In this document: piece after piece, positions 22,070-48,400 of the stretch
Layout: every line of letters begins with the position of its first letter
Position numbering within the stretch: position 1 is the first letter of the stretch
NCBI RefSeq assembly: GCF_036370855.1
Contig: NC_088106.1
Location: forward strand, 30,394,501-30,458,500
Direction of reading: 5' to 3'
Origin: Dromaius novaehollandiae
Taxonomy: Eukaryota > Chordata > Aves > Casuariiformes > Dromaiidae
Length of the DNA: 64,000 nucleotides
Translations under genes and position numbers: made by a program
The notes under the pieces: model-generated
Told to the model about the DNA's origin: nothing
What the model saw: only the letters and a program-made list of their open reading frames with translations
Database searches by the model: none

Positions 22070-24704
22070 CTAGCAGCGCCCGCCGGTGCACAAGAAGATG
22101 CCCACGGCCATGCCCACCAGGGAGAAGGCCCCCAGGGTCAGGCCCAGCACCAGGGGGGTGTGCGACCGGCTGCTCTGTTTTCCTGCTAGAGAGAGGAAAC
22201 CCGCTGGAGGTGAGGCCTGGGGCTGGGAAGGCCCCGATGTCCCTCCTGCCCCCCCTGCTCTCAGCGTGCACGGGCCAAGCGCCGGGAGCCGGAGGGGCAG
22301 TGCCGGCCATCCCATGCCCGGTGTTGCACAAACCTGTCCTGGCAGTCTGAGCCCTCAGGACGTCCACACAGGAGACGTTAAGGAAGTGCTGGAGGTCATA
22401 GGTGGTCTGGGGGTACTTCATGAGCTCCCTGTGGGCGAAGATGGCCACCATGTCCTGCCGGGGCCAGCGCCGCTGCCAGGTGGCAGTGGGCACGTGGAAG
22501 CTGAGGAAGGCCGTGCCATTGAGGGTCACCTCGTAGAAGCTGTGGGCCGTGCCGTTGGGGAAGAGGCGGCAGCCCAGGTGGCAGCACAGGCTCTGGGTGT
22601 CTGGGGCAGGCGGAGAGAGAAGGCAGGTCAGGCACGGCCGGGAAGCGCCAGCCGGGCTGGAGAAGAGCGCTCCCTCCCTCCGCTGCCTGCCCTCAGTAGC
22701 CCTGGAGCCCATTAAACCCAGATTGCCATTGCCAGCATCAGGCCACAGGCTACGTACTGAGTTTGCAAGGCCTCAAGACGGAGGCTTGTCAGGCTTGCGC
22801 TGTCTGAACTCATTTTGAGCTGCCTTGCAGCATTGTTTTCACCTGGGTTAGCTGCAGCACTTTTTTTAATGACCGGGCGGCGATGCTTAGTTTGTTTTAG
22901 TTGTCTGTATCTTTGCATAGCACAACCTTAATTTTATACAGATAGAAGGCAGAGGCAGTTTTTCAACCCAGAACGAGCTATTTATCACCCTCATGCAAGG
23001 ATACAGTGTGGATGAATACAGGCTGGTACAGAAGTGGGGCTACTGGACAACCCCAGGGCTAGAAACTGCTCCCCAATGGCCAGTTAAAAGCGGGGCAGAG
23101 CTGCTGTGGGGTAACAAAGAGCAGCTAGGACAAGCATCCGACCCACATAAAGCACCCCACGCACAGTAACTGCACAGGTGACACACACTTGCAAGCCAGT
23201 GCAGAAAGAGCAAAGTGCAAAAATACGTTAGCAAGCGCATAGGAATGACCCCAAACAGAGCTGAGAGGCAGGAACAAGAAACCGCTGCCTTCAGCATCCC
23301 GCTCCTCCCAGGGAAGGATGCAGGATGCAGGCGACTTGTGCACCCCCCTGGCCTGCAGCCAAGGTCCCTAGTGCCCCAAGGGACAGCAGAGGGTGAGCAC
23401 AACCCCCGGAAAAGAGGCAGACACTAGCAAGTGTGTGCATAGCCGTTTCAGCTGCATCACTGGCCCTGGGGCTTTTTCTATAGAGTAGTATTCATTTTTC
23501 TTTCTTTCTTATCTGTAATAACTAGAGCTGAAATTGCAGTGGTTCTGTGATTAAACTGTTCAGGCTTCAGTTATACCACTAAGAAATCCTTGTCTCTATA
23601 TACGGGGTGTGTTTCCTTTCTGGAACTGGGTGCCCGTGTCCGCACCCGCTCCCCTTGCTCGGGAAAGGGGCACCCTGCCACTCGCCTGTCCCTGGACCGC
23701 CGGCCCTGCGCCCCTGCAGCACTGCCCAGCAGGGAGGGCTCCCCTTCCCCAGCGTCCCCATCCCCATGGTGTCCAGCGTCCCCATCCCCATGGTGTCCAG
23801 CATCCCCATCCCCGCAGGGTCCAGCGCCTCCATCCCCACAGGGTCCAGCGTCCCCATCCCCATGGTGTCCAGCGCCTCCATCCCCGCAGGGTCCAGCGTC
23901 CCCATCCCCATGGTGTCCAGCGCCTCCATCCCCACAGGGTCCAGCGTCCCCATCCCCATGGTGTCCAGCGTCCCCATCCCCTCAGGGTCCAGCGTCCCCA
24001 TCCCCATGGTGTCCAGCGTCCCCATCCCCGCAGGGTCCAACATCCCCATCTCCATGGTGTCCAGCATCCCCATCCCCATGGTGTCCAGCGCCTCCATCCC
24101 CGCAGGGTCCAGCGTCCCCATCCCCATGGTGTCCAGCGTCCCCATCCCCGCAGGGCCCAGCATCCCCATCCCTGCGCCCCTCCAGGGTCTCGCGTCCCCG
24201 TGCCAGCGGGACTGGCGAAGCCTCGCCGTCCCCGGCCGTCACTCACAGTTGATGGGCCTCTCCATGTTGATGAGCTTGACCACGTTGGCGAAGTAGTCCA
24301 AGTAGGTGGCCACGTCCTCCTTCCTCCTGGCCCAGGCGGCCGGCGGCTCCAGCGGCAGCACCTGGCTGAGGTTGAGCCCCTCCAGGCGATGGCTCAGCTG
24401 GCCGTCGAGCGTGGCGTTGCCCCAGAAGTCAGAGTGGCCGTCGGAGACGCGGGTCAGCTGCAGCATGGTGAAGGCCAGCGGGGCTGTGCAAGAGACGAGC
24501 TGTCACCCGGTGCTGCTCCCCTCCCCGTCGCCTGCCCCAGCCCCGAAACCTGCTGGGTGGCCCGAGGCCAGGAGCCAGGGCCCCACAGCCCGGCCGGTGC
24601 TCCCCATGCAGCCCCACGGCGCCAGGGCCCCCCTTACCCGCCCGGTCGGCCCCACAGGCCAAAGCGCCGCAGAGGAGCAGGAGGCAGAGCATCGCGCGTG
24701 GCAA
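22070..24704 (-). CDS. PROCR: Endothelial protein C receptor-like, MHC class I-fold membrane protein
   Basis: EPCR is a CD1-like surface receptor that presents protein C to thrombin-thrombomodulin on endothelium. Four exons on the minus strand, 24638-24704, 24247-24483, 22334-22600 and 22070-22182, join in phase to give 227 residues (human 238). A signal peptide (MLCLLLLCGALA) is followed by alpha1- and alpha2-like domains with no Ig-like alpha3. Potential N-glycosylation sites include NAT, NLS, NYT, NGT and NVS. The alpha2 part holds LGCRLFPNG and NVSCVDVL, matching human LGCELPPEG and the EDTCV region. A membrane span (about 200-222) ends in FLCTGGRC, almost the human FLCTGGRRC tail. Translation could start at M1 or M5. 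The gene is head to head with PFKL; human PROCR is on chromosome 20, away from both DNAJB11 and PFKL. It is PROCR or a very close relative; orthology needs a tree. Confidence 0.88.
22730..22995 (-). repeat. Unclassified interspersed repeat, copy B (inverted relative to copy A)
   Basis: Reverse complement of the repeat at 20710-20966. It sits inside the second intron of the PROCR-like gene. The best block, around the shared AACTCAGTACGTAGC, differs at about 2 of 37 bases by eye; other parts are more diverged. Confidence 0.75.
23749..24172. repeat. 24-bp minisatellite, about 17-18 copies
   Basis: The tandem unit is roughly CCAGCGTCCCCATCCCCAT followed by GGTGT, 24 bases long, with variants in which GCAGGG, ACAGGG or TCAGGG replaces ATGGTG and CGCCTC replaces CGTCCC. 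Because the period is a multiple of three, it creates long spurious open frames on both strands. It lies in intron 2 of the PROCR-like gene, ending about 75 bases from the exon 2 donor. Confidence 0.95.
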
Positions 24705-25229
24705 GGGGCCTGGCCCGCGACGGGACGGGGACAGCAGTGGCAGCCCGGCGGGCTGGCGGGGACTTAAGCGCGCCGCGCCGGAGGTGGGGCCCCGGGAGGC
24801 GGAGGGTGGGAGTCCGGCCAGGTCTCTCCCATTTCCTCAGCCGGAGCCACCCGCACCCCTTCCCTGCCGGACGGGCCGGGGGGCGGCGGCAGAGCCCGGC
24901 CCTGTCCCCGAGGCCGGGGCCACGGCCTGCCCGGGACATCCGGCAGCGCGAGCGGGGCGAAGCAGCCGGATGAGAGGCCGAACGCGCTCCGGGCCGGCGG
25001 GAGGGACTGGCGGCAGCGGAGGGACCGGCTGCGGGCGCCGGCCTCAGTTTCCCCTGCCGGGCACCGCTCCGCGGGGAACCGGGGGGCGGGGCCTGTGCGC
25101 GGGACCAGGAGGGGGCGTGGCGACGCCGGTGGGCGGGGCCTTGGGGCAAGGGGGCGGGGCCGGGGAGGGGGGCGGGGCCGGGGGGGGGGCGGGGCCTGCG
25201 GCGGCGGCCGGTGCCGGGGAAGCGCAGCG
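24705..25229. promoter_or_regulatory. CpG-island bidirectional promoter of the PROCR-like gene and PFKL
   Basis: The two start codons face away from each other only 525 bases apart. The interval is extremely GC- and CpG-rich and contains a run of Sp1-type GC boxes (GGGCGGGGCC-like) at about 25083-25092, 25131-25140, 25151-25160, 25167-25179 and 25184-25196, all close to the PFKL start. No TATA box is evident. CpG richness continues through PFKL exon 1 into its first intron. Confidence 0.8.
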
Positions 25230-39696
<14,467 letters not shown>

Positions 39697-42600
39697 TCCT
39701 GCCAGCCTGAGCTGTAGCTCCCCGCTCCCTCTCCCTCCCATCTAACACCTCCGGAGGGCCACATGGCCCAGGACCACGTGCTCACTCGGAGCACCACAGC
39801 AGTAAGTGGGCTGCAGACCTGTGGGATATCTCAGCCATCCCTGAGCGTGCACCCCCTTCCCCAGGTGCTGCTCAGGGAGCACTAGGACCCATGTTTTCAA
39901 CAGCCAGTACTTTTGCTCCAGACCCTTTAAAGCAGGCAGAGCCTGGCCTTGGTTCCTAAAACAACACAATCATGCCTGGAAATGCTGGCCCAGGGTCTGG
40001 TCCCTCAGCAGCTGGGGGAAGAAATGGTATTCCTAGAGCCCAGCTGCACAGCCCAGACCCTTAACCTTCCCCTTTTAGTTTATTCTTACTATTTAACGGT
40101 TAAGGATCCAGATTCCTTACTTAGCGGCTTGACCGCATGAGCCAATTGCTGCTTTTAGTTCCCTGCCCTCCAAATTGGGAGGAAAGCTGAGGAGGAGAAC
40201 TGAGGAAGACGCTGTACTGTTCCAGAGCAGGTGGGGGCCAACCCTGGGGGCTCGCTGCTGCCACACGGGTCCCCACTAAAGCTCCTTCAGTTTTTCATGG
40301 CCTTGCTGTGTGTGTCGTCTGCGCGTTGCCCACTGGCTCCATCCACCTCGGGTGTTTGCCTAGTGGGATATCTTGAGAGCCTAGCACAGAGCACTGGTCC
40401 TGGCAAGCCCTGCTCCCCAGCCATCTTGCATGACGCTTGGCTCTGACCGCTGCTACGTGGCATTTGGTGCTGGTGCCTTTCTGGCCCCAGAGGCGTGCCC
40501 TTTTGTGCCAGGTACTCTTGCCATGAGCAGGGCTGTGCCCATCATGACACCGTTGCTCTGTGAATCTCATGTCTTGTACCGTTCATGGCGCTGCTTGTGT
40601 CTTCTAGAGATAAAACCTGCTGGAGCCAAATCTGTGTCTCTGGAAACTGGTCATTGCGTGCCAAGTCCCACTAGGGAGGAGAGGGCCTGTGTTTCCTGGG
40701 GGTGTGCGAATACATCGAGGTCCTGCTCCTCTGCTGATGCCAAGTGAACCGGAGTAGTCCCCATCCCACAACCCCAGGGCTGTGCAGGGCTGTGCCGTTG
40801 CCAGGAGTGTTAGGATGAGAGAACAGTCCCGTGCTGGGCTGGGACGGTTAGCACAGCCTCGCCAGGAGTGCTGATTTCTGGGGAGCAGTTGTGGGAAAGC
40901 AGGAGCCGTCCACAGTGAGCAAATCCAGGAGGCATTAAGACATGCTTGCTGAAGCATGAGGCTTTCTCTGGAGCTGAATTAATGCAAAGCCAGGAGCTTC
41001 CCCAGGAGCATGGCTGTGTCTCCAAGCCCAGGCGCTGCTCACATCTCCCTCATCCGCTCTGCTCTGCTCGGGTCTGGAGAGCAGGCCCGCCAGGGGCCTC
41101 TCCCAGGCACGAGTTCACACTGTGCCTTGGCTGGCGACCAGTGGGTGCAAAGTCAGCATCCCTCTGTGGGGAGACACTGCAACCCCGGACAGAAATTGTT
41201 TCTCCCATGTTTTGTTTCCCACCTTCAAAGAAAGTTCAAAACTGATTTATCAACATGACATGTTTGTTTATAACAGAATTTCTCAGGGTGGCTGCCAAGC
41301 ACTTAAGCTCCCACTTGCAGTGCTCAGGCCTGGCTCTGAGCTCAGAGGCCTTGGCCAATGCCAGATATCTGAGCGTAGCTGATTTCCCAGGGCTTCCGCG
41401 CCAGCCTCTCCTCCTGGGGCCTGCAGCCTCTGGTCTGTGGGACGTCGCCAGCACGAGGACATATCACAGTCCTTTGGTTTGGACATGCTGTAATTCTCCC
41501 CACTGCTCCACATGGAGTCTCCCCCTGTGACAAGTCCCCCTTGATTTCAGGGGCAGCAGTGTGGCCCAGAGCACTGCCATGTTACTTGTTCTGGGCTTTG
41601 GACAGAGGTTATATCCTTGGGAAGGTGGTAGGTAGGAAGCACCCTCCGGAGCACTGATTTATGGCCCTGCTGAGCTGCCCTATGGACAGACTGCCTCTGA
41701 GCTGCTGCACCCCATCCTGCTCCTCAGCATCAGCAGGGCCTTCGTCAAGCCACCGGAACACAGGCCACGGTCAGAGTCAGCTCCTGCACCGCCTCACTCC
41801 GATCGCTGCGCAGTGGTGGTCCCACACCTCTGACTCACCACGCTGGAAAGATGGCTTTCCGCCCGGGCCAGAAGCCTCCGAAGGTCCCTGAGGAGCCTTT
41901 AAACACAAGTTGTGCTGGATCAGCTTCCACAGGCAGCCAGCTGCTGACAAGAAACTACTGGGAAATGTTTGTCCTCGCTGCTCAATCACCCCAGCTGAGG
42001 CAGGTCAGGGCACAGGCAAATCCTGCTGCAAAGCTACATCATCATGCCAAGTGCCAGGTGGAGCCTAGTGCCCAGGTGCAGCCAGCGAGCCCCACATATT
42101 CAGCTCCTCTCCAGCACTCCTGTTCTCTGCAGCCTTGCTCCCCTGGCAGCAGGCAGGGCCCTGGAGGGGGCTGGGTCAGTACAGCAGCAAGTCACTGTAC
42201 TCCAGTGCCCAGCTTTAGCTCAGGCAGGGATGGATGCAGGTTCCCTGGAGGCCATGTCATCCCTGATTCATGGTGTGAAGGGGAGGAGATGTCCCCAAGC
42301 ACCCTGACAAACTGCACAGCTGGAAGCACTTGAGGACAGGGACACTTTGGCCCTAACCCCAAGTTCCCCAAAACAGCCTGGAGTGCCAGATTCCTGGTGG
42401 GAGGTCAGTAGGTGCAGTCCCTTGCATCTGCATCCCGTTCAAAACCAGCAGTGCATGGAGAGTGAACACAGCTACCGCGAGTCCCTATAGGATGAAGCGA
42501 GGCCCTGTGTGCCCAGGACCTCATGCATATACCACAGCCCTGGCTTCACATTAGCCCAACTTACAACACAAAAACATCAGACCAGCAGCTGGGCCTTCAC

Positions 42601-44451
42601 ATCCTGCCCCTTGCGACCTTGAGGGCACAAATAGACCCTGACCAGGCTCACCTGGGACCCACAACCCTGCCCACAGGCCCTGGGCCTTCAGTCCCCACCT
42701 GAGATACACTGTGGGCCCTTGCCTGTGGCATATCATCGCGCTTGGCTCCCAGCTCCCTGTCTGTAAGGGAGCAGCTGCCCTCACTCCTCCCTGACACCAC
42801 CTAGTGCAAAAGCTGGGCCTGCCGGTGAGCAAAGCCAGCCCAGAGCATTCCAGCCAAACACATGTGCTGGATGCCACCTCCCCTGCATGCTGACAGAGCC
42901 CTGGGGTTGCCAGAGTACCTCAAACAGCAGGGCCTGCAAAATACATCATCTGGCAGCTTTACCCTTCTTCCCACCCACCCCCCTCACCCCCACCCAAAAG
43001 GAGCCTGTGCAAGGTGGGGAACCAGGGAGAGCTTCTCTCCAGCAGGAAGCAACCGCTGGCAGCAGATGAGTTGTCCCCTGCAGAGAGTCCCTCCTGTTAA
43101 CCAGTCTCCCCTGCTCCTGTTCTAGCGGTGCTGTCAGAGCACAGCCACGCGCCTCTGACAGCCAAAGGAAGGCTGCCAGGTTTCCAGAGTGAAAAGGGAC
43201 AAGCCTAAGGGTCAAGCCTACTCCCTGGGCTGTTTGGAGAGCAAGTGGGAGGCTGCAGGGGTCGTCCCTGCAGCAGGAGGAAGGAGTGGTCAAGATCAGC
43301 CAGGGCAGATTGCCTGGCAGCAGGAGCACCAGCATCAGCCAAGTATGACGAGCACGGCACGTAGGCGAAGAACTCTGCTTGGGGACAGCTAGGCTGAAGG
43401 GGAGCAACAGCCCAATTTCTCAAGCTGAGGGCGCAGAGGAACTGTGCCAGAGCAGCCTCAGGCCTCAGCAGCTGCCAAATGAGACACCAAGCTCCCTTCA
43501 TGAAGAAAAGCCCCAGACTGTGCTTACTTTGTTCACATTCCTCCCAATAAACCTGGAGTCTCTGGGCCACGGGGGCATCTAACTGTGCACAAACTGCAGC
43601 TCCTGAATTCCTCCCATGTGAAAAGGCATGACTTCTGCTGCCTGGCAGGCTCTCAGGATGGCCTGGGAGAAGACATGCCCTCATCACAAGGGCAAGATGC
43701 AAACAAGGCGATGGGGAAGTCTCTCTGGCCTTGGCTGTCAAGAGAAGTCCAGTATATTATAAATCACACTGACTATTTAAGTGCAATTGGTTTTAACACA
43801 GAATTCAAGAACTAAGCAGCAAGGGACAACTTCTGCCCTCTCATGACAAAGCCAGCTAAGCAGGCTTGCATGCACAGGGCTGTCAAAATCTAAGCGCTCT
43901 TTCCCATCAGCACTAGCGAGTGTGCAGAGGTTTGCATGCCTGCACCACCACAGGAGAGTGGAGCCACAAAGGCCAGGCTGCCCTGCACAGCTTGTGCTCT
44001 AGGGACTGCAGCTGTGTGGCACCGCGGGCCCACGGTCTCACCTCATACGTCCCAGAGCCCATCACACTAGCCTGTGGCAGACTTTGCACCTTGGCAAAAG
44101 AAAACACGTTGAGCCCCACTCAAAATCTCTTTCGTCTCCTTGTATTTGGATGGACTTCTATCGGCGGAAGGTTCTCAAATAGCAAAGTTGGTGTCTTTCT
44201 TTGAAAAGCAGCTCAGCACTGGAAAGGTGCAATAGTTATTCTGGTTATCAAATAGCAGCACAGCAGAGGAAGCCATTTAAAGGGTCTAGTAAAGCAGAAG
44301 AGAACAAAGGCTAACAACCCTCCTCCCACTTTACAGGAGCTAACAATGCAAGCTGAGACCCACACTTAATGCAGTAATGCCCACAGTCAGCAATTCTCAC
44401 CATGTTTGTTGACTCCAGCCACAGTGTACACATGCTAGAGAGAAAATTATT
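39697..44451. other. PFKL 3' UTR and PFKL-CFAP410 intergenic region
   Basis: No exon is recognisable here. I find no canonical AATAAA soon after the PFKL stop; the nearest weak variant is GATAAA at about 40609-40614, and the first canonical plus-strand AATAAA is at 43546. The PFKL transcript end is therefore not fixed by the sequence. The rest is GC-rich single-copy-looking DNA. Confidence 0.55.
43546..43551 (+). promoter_or_regulatory. Isolated plus-strand AATAAA
   Basis: A canonical poly(A) hexamer about 3.85 kb past the PFKL stop and about 0.9 kb before the convergent CFAP410 transcript end. It could end a long PFKL 3' UTR or a non-coding transcript, or be chance. Confidence 0.3.
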
Positions 44452-45437
44452 TTTATTTGGCATATATGTTACAATGTTTAATTTAGTATTTAACAACTCT
44501 GTACAGTTTTAGTAAATTCAGCTTCTTCAGCTGAAGAGAAATCCTGCTCTTGATACCTGTGCAAACTGGCCAGGAACGCTTGTCTTGTTTTCTCCTCAAC
44601 TGCAAAATGCACACGTGGTTTTTAATCCAAACTTAAGTTTCCTTCAGCTGCTCTAAACCCTGCAGGGCATGTGGGGGATAAAGCAGACCTGAGCATTCAG
44701 CACATGGGAGAGAGAAAGTTCTGTTTCAGCTAAGTTGCACCAAGCTTTTCTTTAGGCCATCTCATCACCAAGTCAGATGCTGCATATGCTAACAAGGACC
44801 AAAAGGAGTTAAGAGTTTAAGATAAACTAAGAATTTGACACTGAGCTTCACAAACTGCCCCAAAGACAGTTCTCAGTCATTATTTGAGGCAGTCTCCCTT
44901 TTGACAAGTTTCATAAAACCAAGTCTTTGTGGTAGGAGCTGCCTTCAAAGTCTTCACAAAAAGAGGCTGGTACCATGTCAGGCCCAGCTTAAGTTCAACA
45001 GAGAACAAGCAGTGAGTGACCTTTCTCGCCATCAGCAGGCTTTGCTATCCCCCTTTGCTAGCACAGCAGCAGGCACTAGCACCTCTCACTGCACCCCTCC
45101 TAGTTTTTGCGTGCTGATTCCCCTGCAGCTCTGATCAAATGACCCCAGCCACGAGAGATACAAATGTAAGGAGCCTGCTGTGCATGCAGGAAAGCTCTCA
45201 TGAGTCAGATCAGGTGCTGCCAGCCCCACCATGGTATGTACAGCCAAGCGCAACGGCAGGAGCTAAAGGTGCAACTGCTTTCACAGCATCCTGTCACAGC
45301 CTGCCCGCAGGGAAAGCACAGCAGGACACGCTGAGGTTTTGGCTGTAGCCTGAAATGTGTGGGCAGAATGGTGCTGCTGGTCAGGAGCTGGTTCCCCAGC
45401 CCGCAAAGTGCTCTGGGGAGATTTGTAATGAGCACTA
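44452..45437 (-). other. CFAP410: CFAP410 3' UTR with poly(A) signal at 44452-44457
   Basis: On the minus strand, AATAAA (plus-strand TTTATT) lies about 980 bases after the TGA stop in an AT-rich pocket, a plausible transcript end. No coding sequence is seen between stop and signal. Confidence 0.6.
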
Positions 45438-48400
45438 TCACTCCTCCTGCAGCTCCTTCTTCCGAAAGGCCTGGAGCCTCCTCCCCGCTGTTTCCTGGAC
45501 GATCTCCAGCCCCTCGGAGTCCAGTTCCTTCATGAGAAGCAGGATGGCATTCAGGACGTTATTCTGTCAGAACGAGACGGAGATTGCTTTATACAAGCAT
45601 GTTAGTGCCAGCCTTGGGAAGAACAGGGTACTCGGTTTTCAAAGAACTGCTTCTTCTAGGGACTCCTAAAACCTCAGCAGCAGTCTGCAACAGACACCTG
45701 CAGCTACAGGGACAAATCCAACCAAGCCCTTGGGACTGACAGGGCAGAGCCTGCATCTGACGAGTCTAACTGGAATGCAGGACAAACTTGTACGCCCAGT
45801 CCCGCATGGACAGCCCAAAGGCCTCTGGCTTCTCGCCACCCATTGAACTGACTTCTGCAAGGAAAAGCATATTTGGCTGAGCAGTCACCCTCTCTCTCCA
45901 CTGTTGACCGTGTGTAGCATGGGAAACGACAGGGACCCTCTGATCTGAAGAAGAGGAAAAGCTGGTAGAATCGCAAAAGCGCTAGTTGGAAGGCATCTCT
46001 GGAGGTCCCCAGCCCAACGTCCCATCAAAGCAGGACTACTGCCAACACAAGACCAATGGCTTTGTCAAGCCAAGACCTGAAAAACTCGAGAAAGAGATTC
46101 CACAGCCTCTCTAGATAACTACACTCCTAGTGAACAGCTCTTTCCTCATGTCCAACCTGAGCCTCCCAAGCTGCAATCTGTGGCCATTTCCCCTTGTTGT
46201 ATGTTCTCTTTTCCTGAAGGCCAGAGCCTGCAGGAGTACTCAAGATACTGCAAAGGAATACACTCAAGTAAGCTTAAAACATGAATGAATGAGAGATTGC
46301 AGGTGACTAGCATGAAGCAGAACGTGGTCTAGATCTCACTCTGGCCTTCCAAAACCCATCAAAGTGATGGCACTGAGCCCAGCATACAGCAGCTCCCAGC
46401 TGGACTCAGCTTAACAGCTGACAGGTTCATCTCAGGCTGCATCACGGAGGTGTCAGAGGAGCCACCTAAACTCAGCAGCCTCTAGCCCACTAGGCCAACA
46501 GCTTGCCAACTGTATTTCAGCTACTGCCCAGCCACCTTAGCGCAACCCCAGTGTAAGGGACATGCACATGCTTGTGTGCAGCCAGATCAAGAGTACAAAC
46601 CCCATCAGGCTTTCTCCCCATTCGGAGGAAAAACATCACACGATGTCTTAAAGATGAAAAGCAATTTGGTCTTTAAAGACACTCACTCTCTTCTTTCTGC
46701 TGCAGTCCGTCTCTCGTGGTGAAAAGGAGGAAAATTTATCCCTGGGAACAGGCTTCATACCGAGCTGCTCTCGAATTTTGCTAAAGAAGGGAGGAAGAGC
46801 AAGCGTTATATGACCAGAAGTGAGCACCTGTGTCCACCAAGACAATCCCTTACAATCACAGGCAACCATGCAAGAGGTATCTAGCTGAAGGGTTCAAAGC
46901 GCATCTACCTCACACAACACCACTGCCTACAGAACACAACATCCCAAGCAAACCTCCCCTACGCAGTAAAAGCCTCACAGTCATAAAATGTAAATGAGCA
47001 CAATGCCATAAGGAGTCTGCCCCAGTCCTACCAGGAATGACAGATTCCCATGCCCAGTGCTAGCTGGGACTGCAGACTGACCACATAACACTACACTGCA
47101 ACAACATGTACCACAGCACTAATGTGTGCCAAAGCGTGTAGCGGAAGAGCTAAGCAGGAATGGACTGGAGCTCACAGTTCAGTGAAGATCCCTCTCTGTC
47201 CACACATGCAGCTGACACACTTCAGAGCAAGTACCCACCTATGGAAGAGCCTGTTTTGCAGATACAGAACCAGACCCACAAGTGCTACTAAACCAGCACA
47301 GCTCCACCACGGTAACTGGAACAACAGGAATTTGCACCAGTTGCAGGTCTGGCTCACATAATACTGGGGCTGGCTGGCAGGGTCCTTTCATGCTACACAT
47401 GAGTTCAGCCCCGAAATCCTAACAGCTCACGAGCAAGCCCTCACTTTGTCTCCTCCAGACTGAAGTTCAGCAGCTCACTCTCAGTCTCTGTTGTGGATTC
47501 AGCAGCACTGGATTCACTGGACTCGGGGCAGCCGTTCTCCACGTTCTTCCTGGCTGGCGGGGTCGTTATCTCTTCACCATCAACCAGGGCCTGGGACAGT
47601 TCTTCCTCTGTCACAGCTGCAAAAGTCAAAAGAAAAGCCTACAGGAACCTGCCACAATGCAGGAACTACAGCAGCTCAGGAAGACACCATCCACAACTAG
47701 GAATGTACTGTTGCTGCAGAGCTATGCTGCAACAGTTTCGCCCAACAATTGCACTCTGTACTGGCCTTTTGCTTCCATTCTCCTTCCGCAGTAAAACCCA
47801 CACAGGAAAGCACTGGCAGCTGTCACCAATCTTGCAAAACCGAGAAAGATATTAAGGAGAGATGTAAAGATAACCTACTGTTTCTTGTCTCAGGTTTTGC
47901 AGGCTCCAAAAGCCTGCAAATTCCTGCTACCAGGTGGAAAAGCTGCCCTATTTTTATGACAGCAGATCCAGTTACAGAATCTTTGTTTTGCCAAAGCAGA
48001 GAGCTCTAAAAACATTCATCAGCAGTACAGTCTCAGCTATAATGAGTCCCTCTGGTGTCAACTCTGGTGTCGCAGAGAACAGAAGGGAGAAAGCAGCTTG
48101 GACAGGATGGATCTCTCAGGGAGGCCACTCAATCGTGAACGGGTCCTGCACGACTGAGGTATCACTACTCTACTGTCATGTCAAGGAGGAGTCAAAGGAC
48201 ATAATCCTAGTTAAAGGAACCAACAGATCGCTGCTTTCCAGTTGACCCAGACAAGACCCTGCCCAGGGCTTGGGGCTGTTCAGGCCCCCATTTATCTGCA
48301 AACACCCACCTTGATTATCAAGCTTCTGTAGGTGGGGTAGGTTACGCAGCACAGTCATTCTGTAACGGTGGGGGTCTGGCCCACAACAGGGATTTTCTGA

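Noticed and set aside
23609-24973. 454-codon plus-strand frame, plus long frames on the other strand
   Set aside because: Made by the 24-bp minisatellite and flanking GC-rich DNA, and overlaps confirmed exons 1 and 2 of the PROCR-like gene on the other strand.
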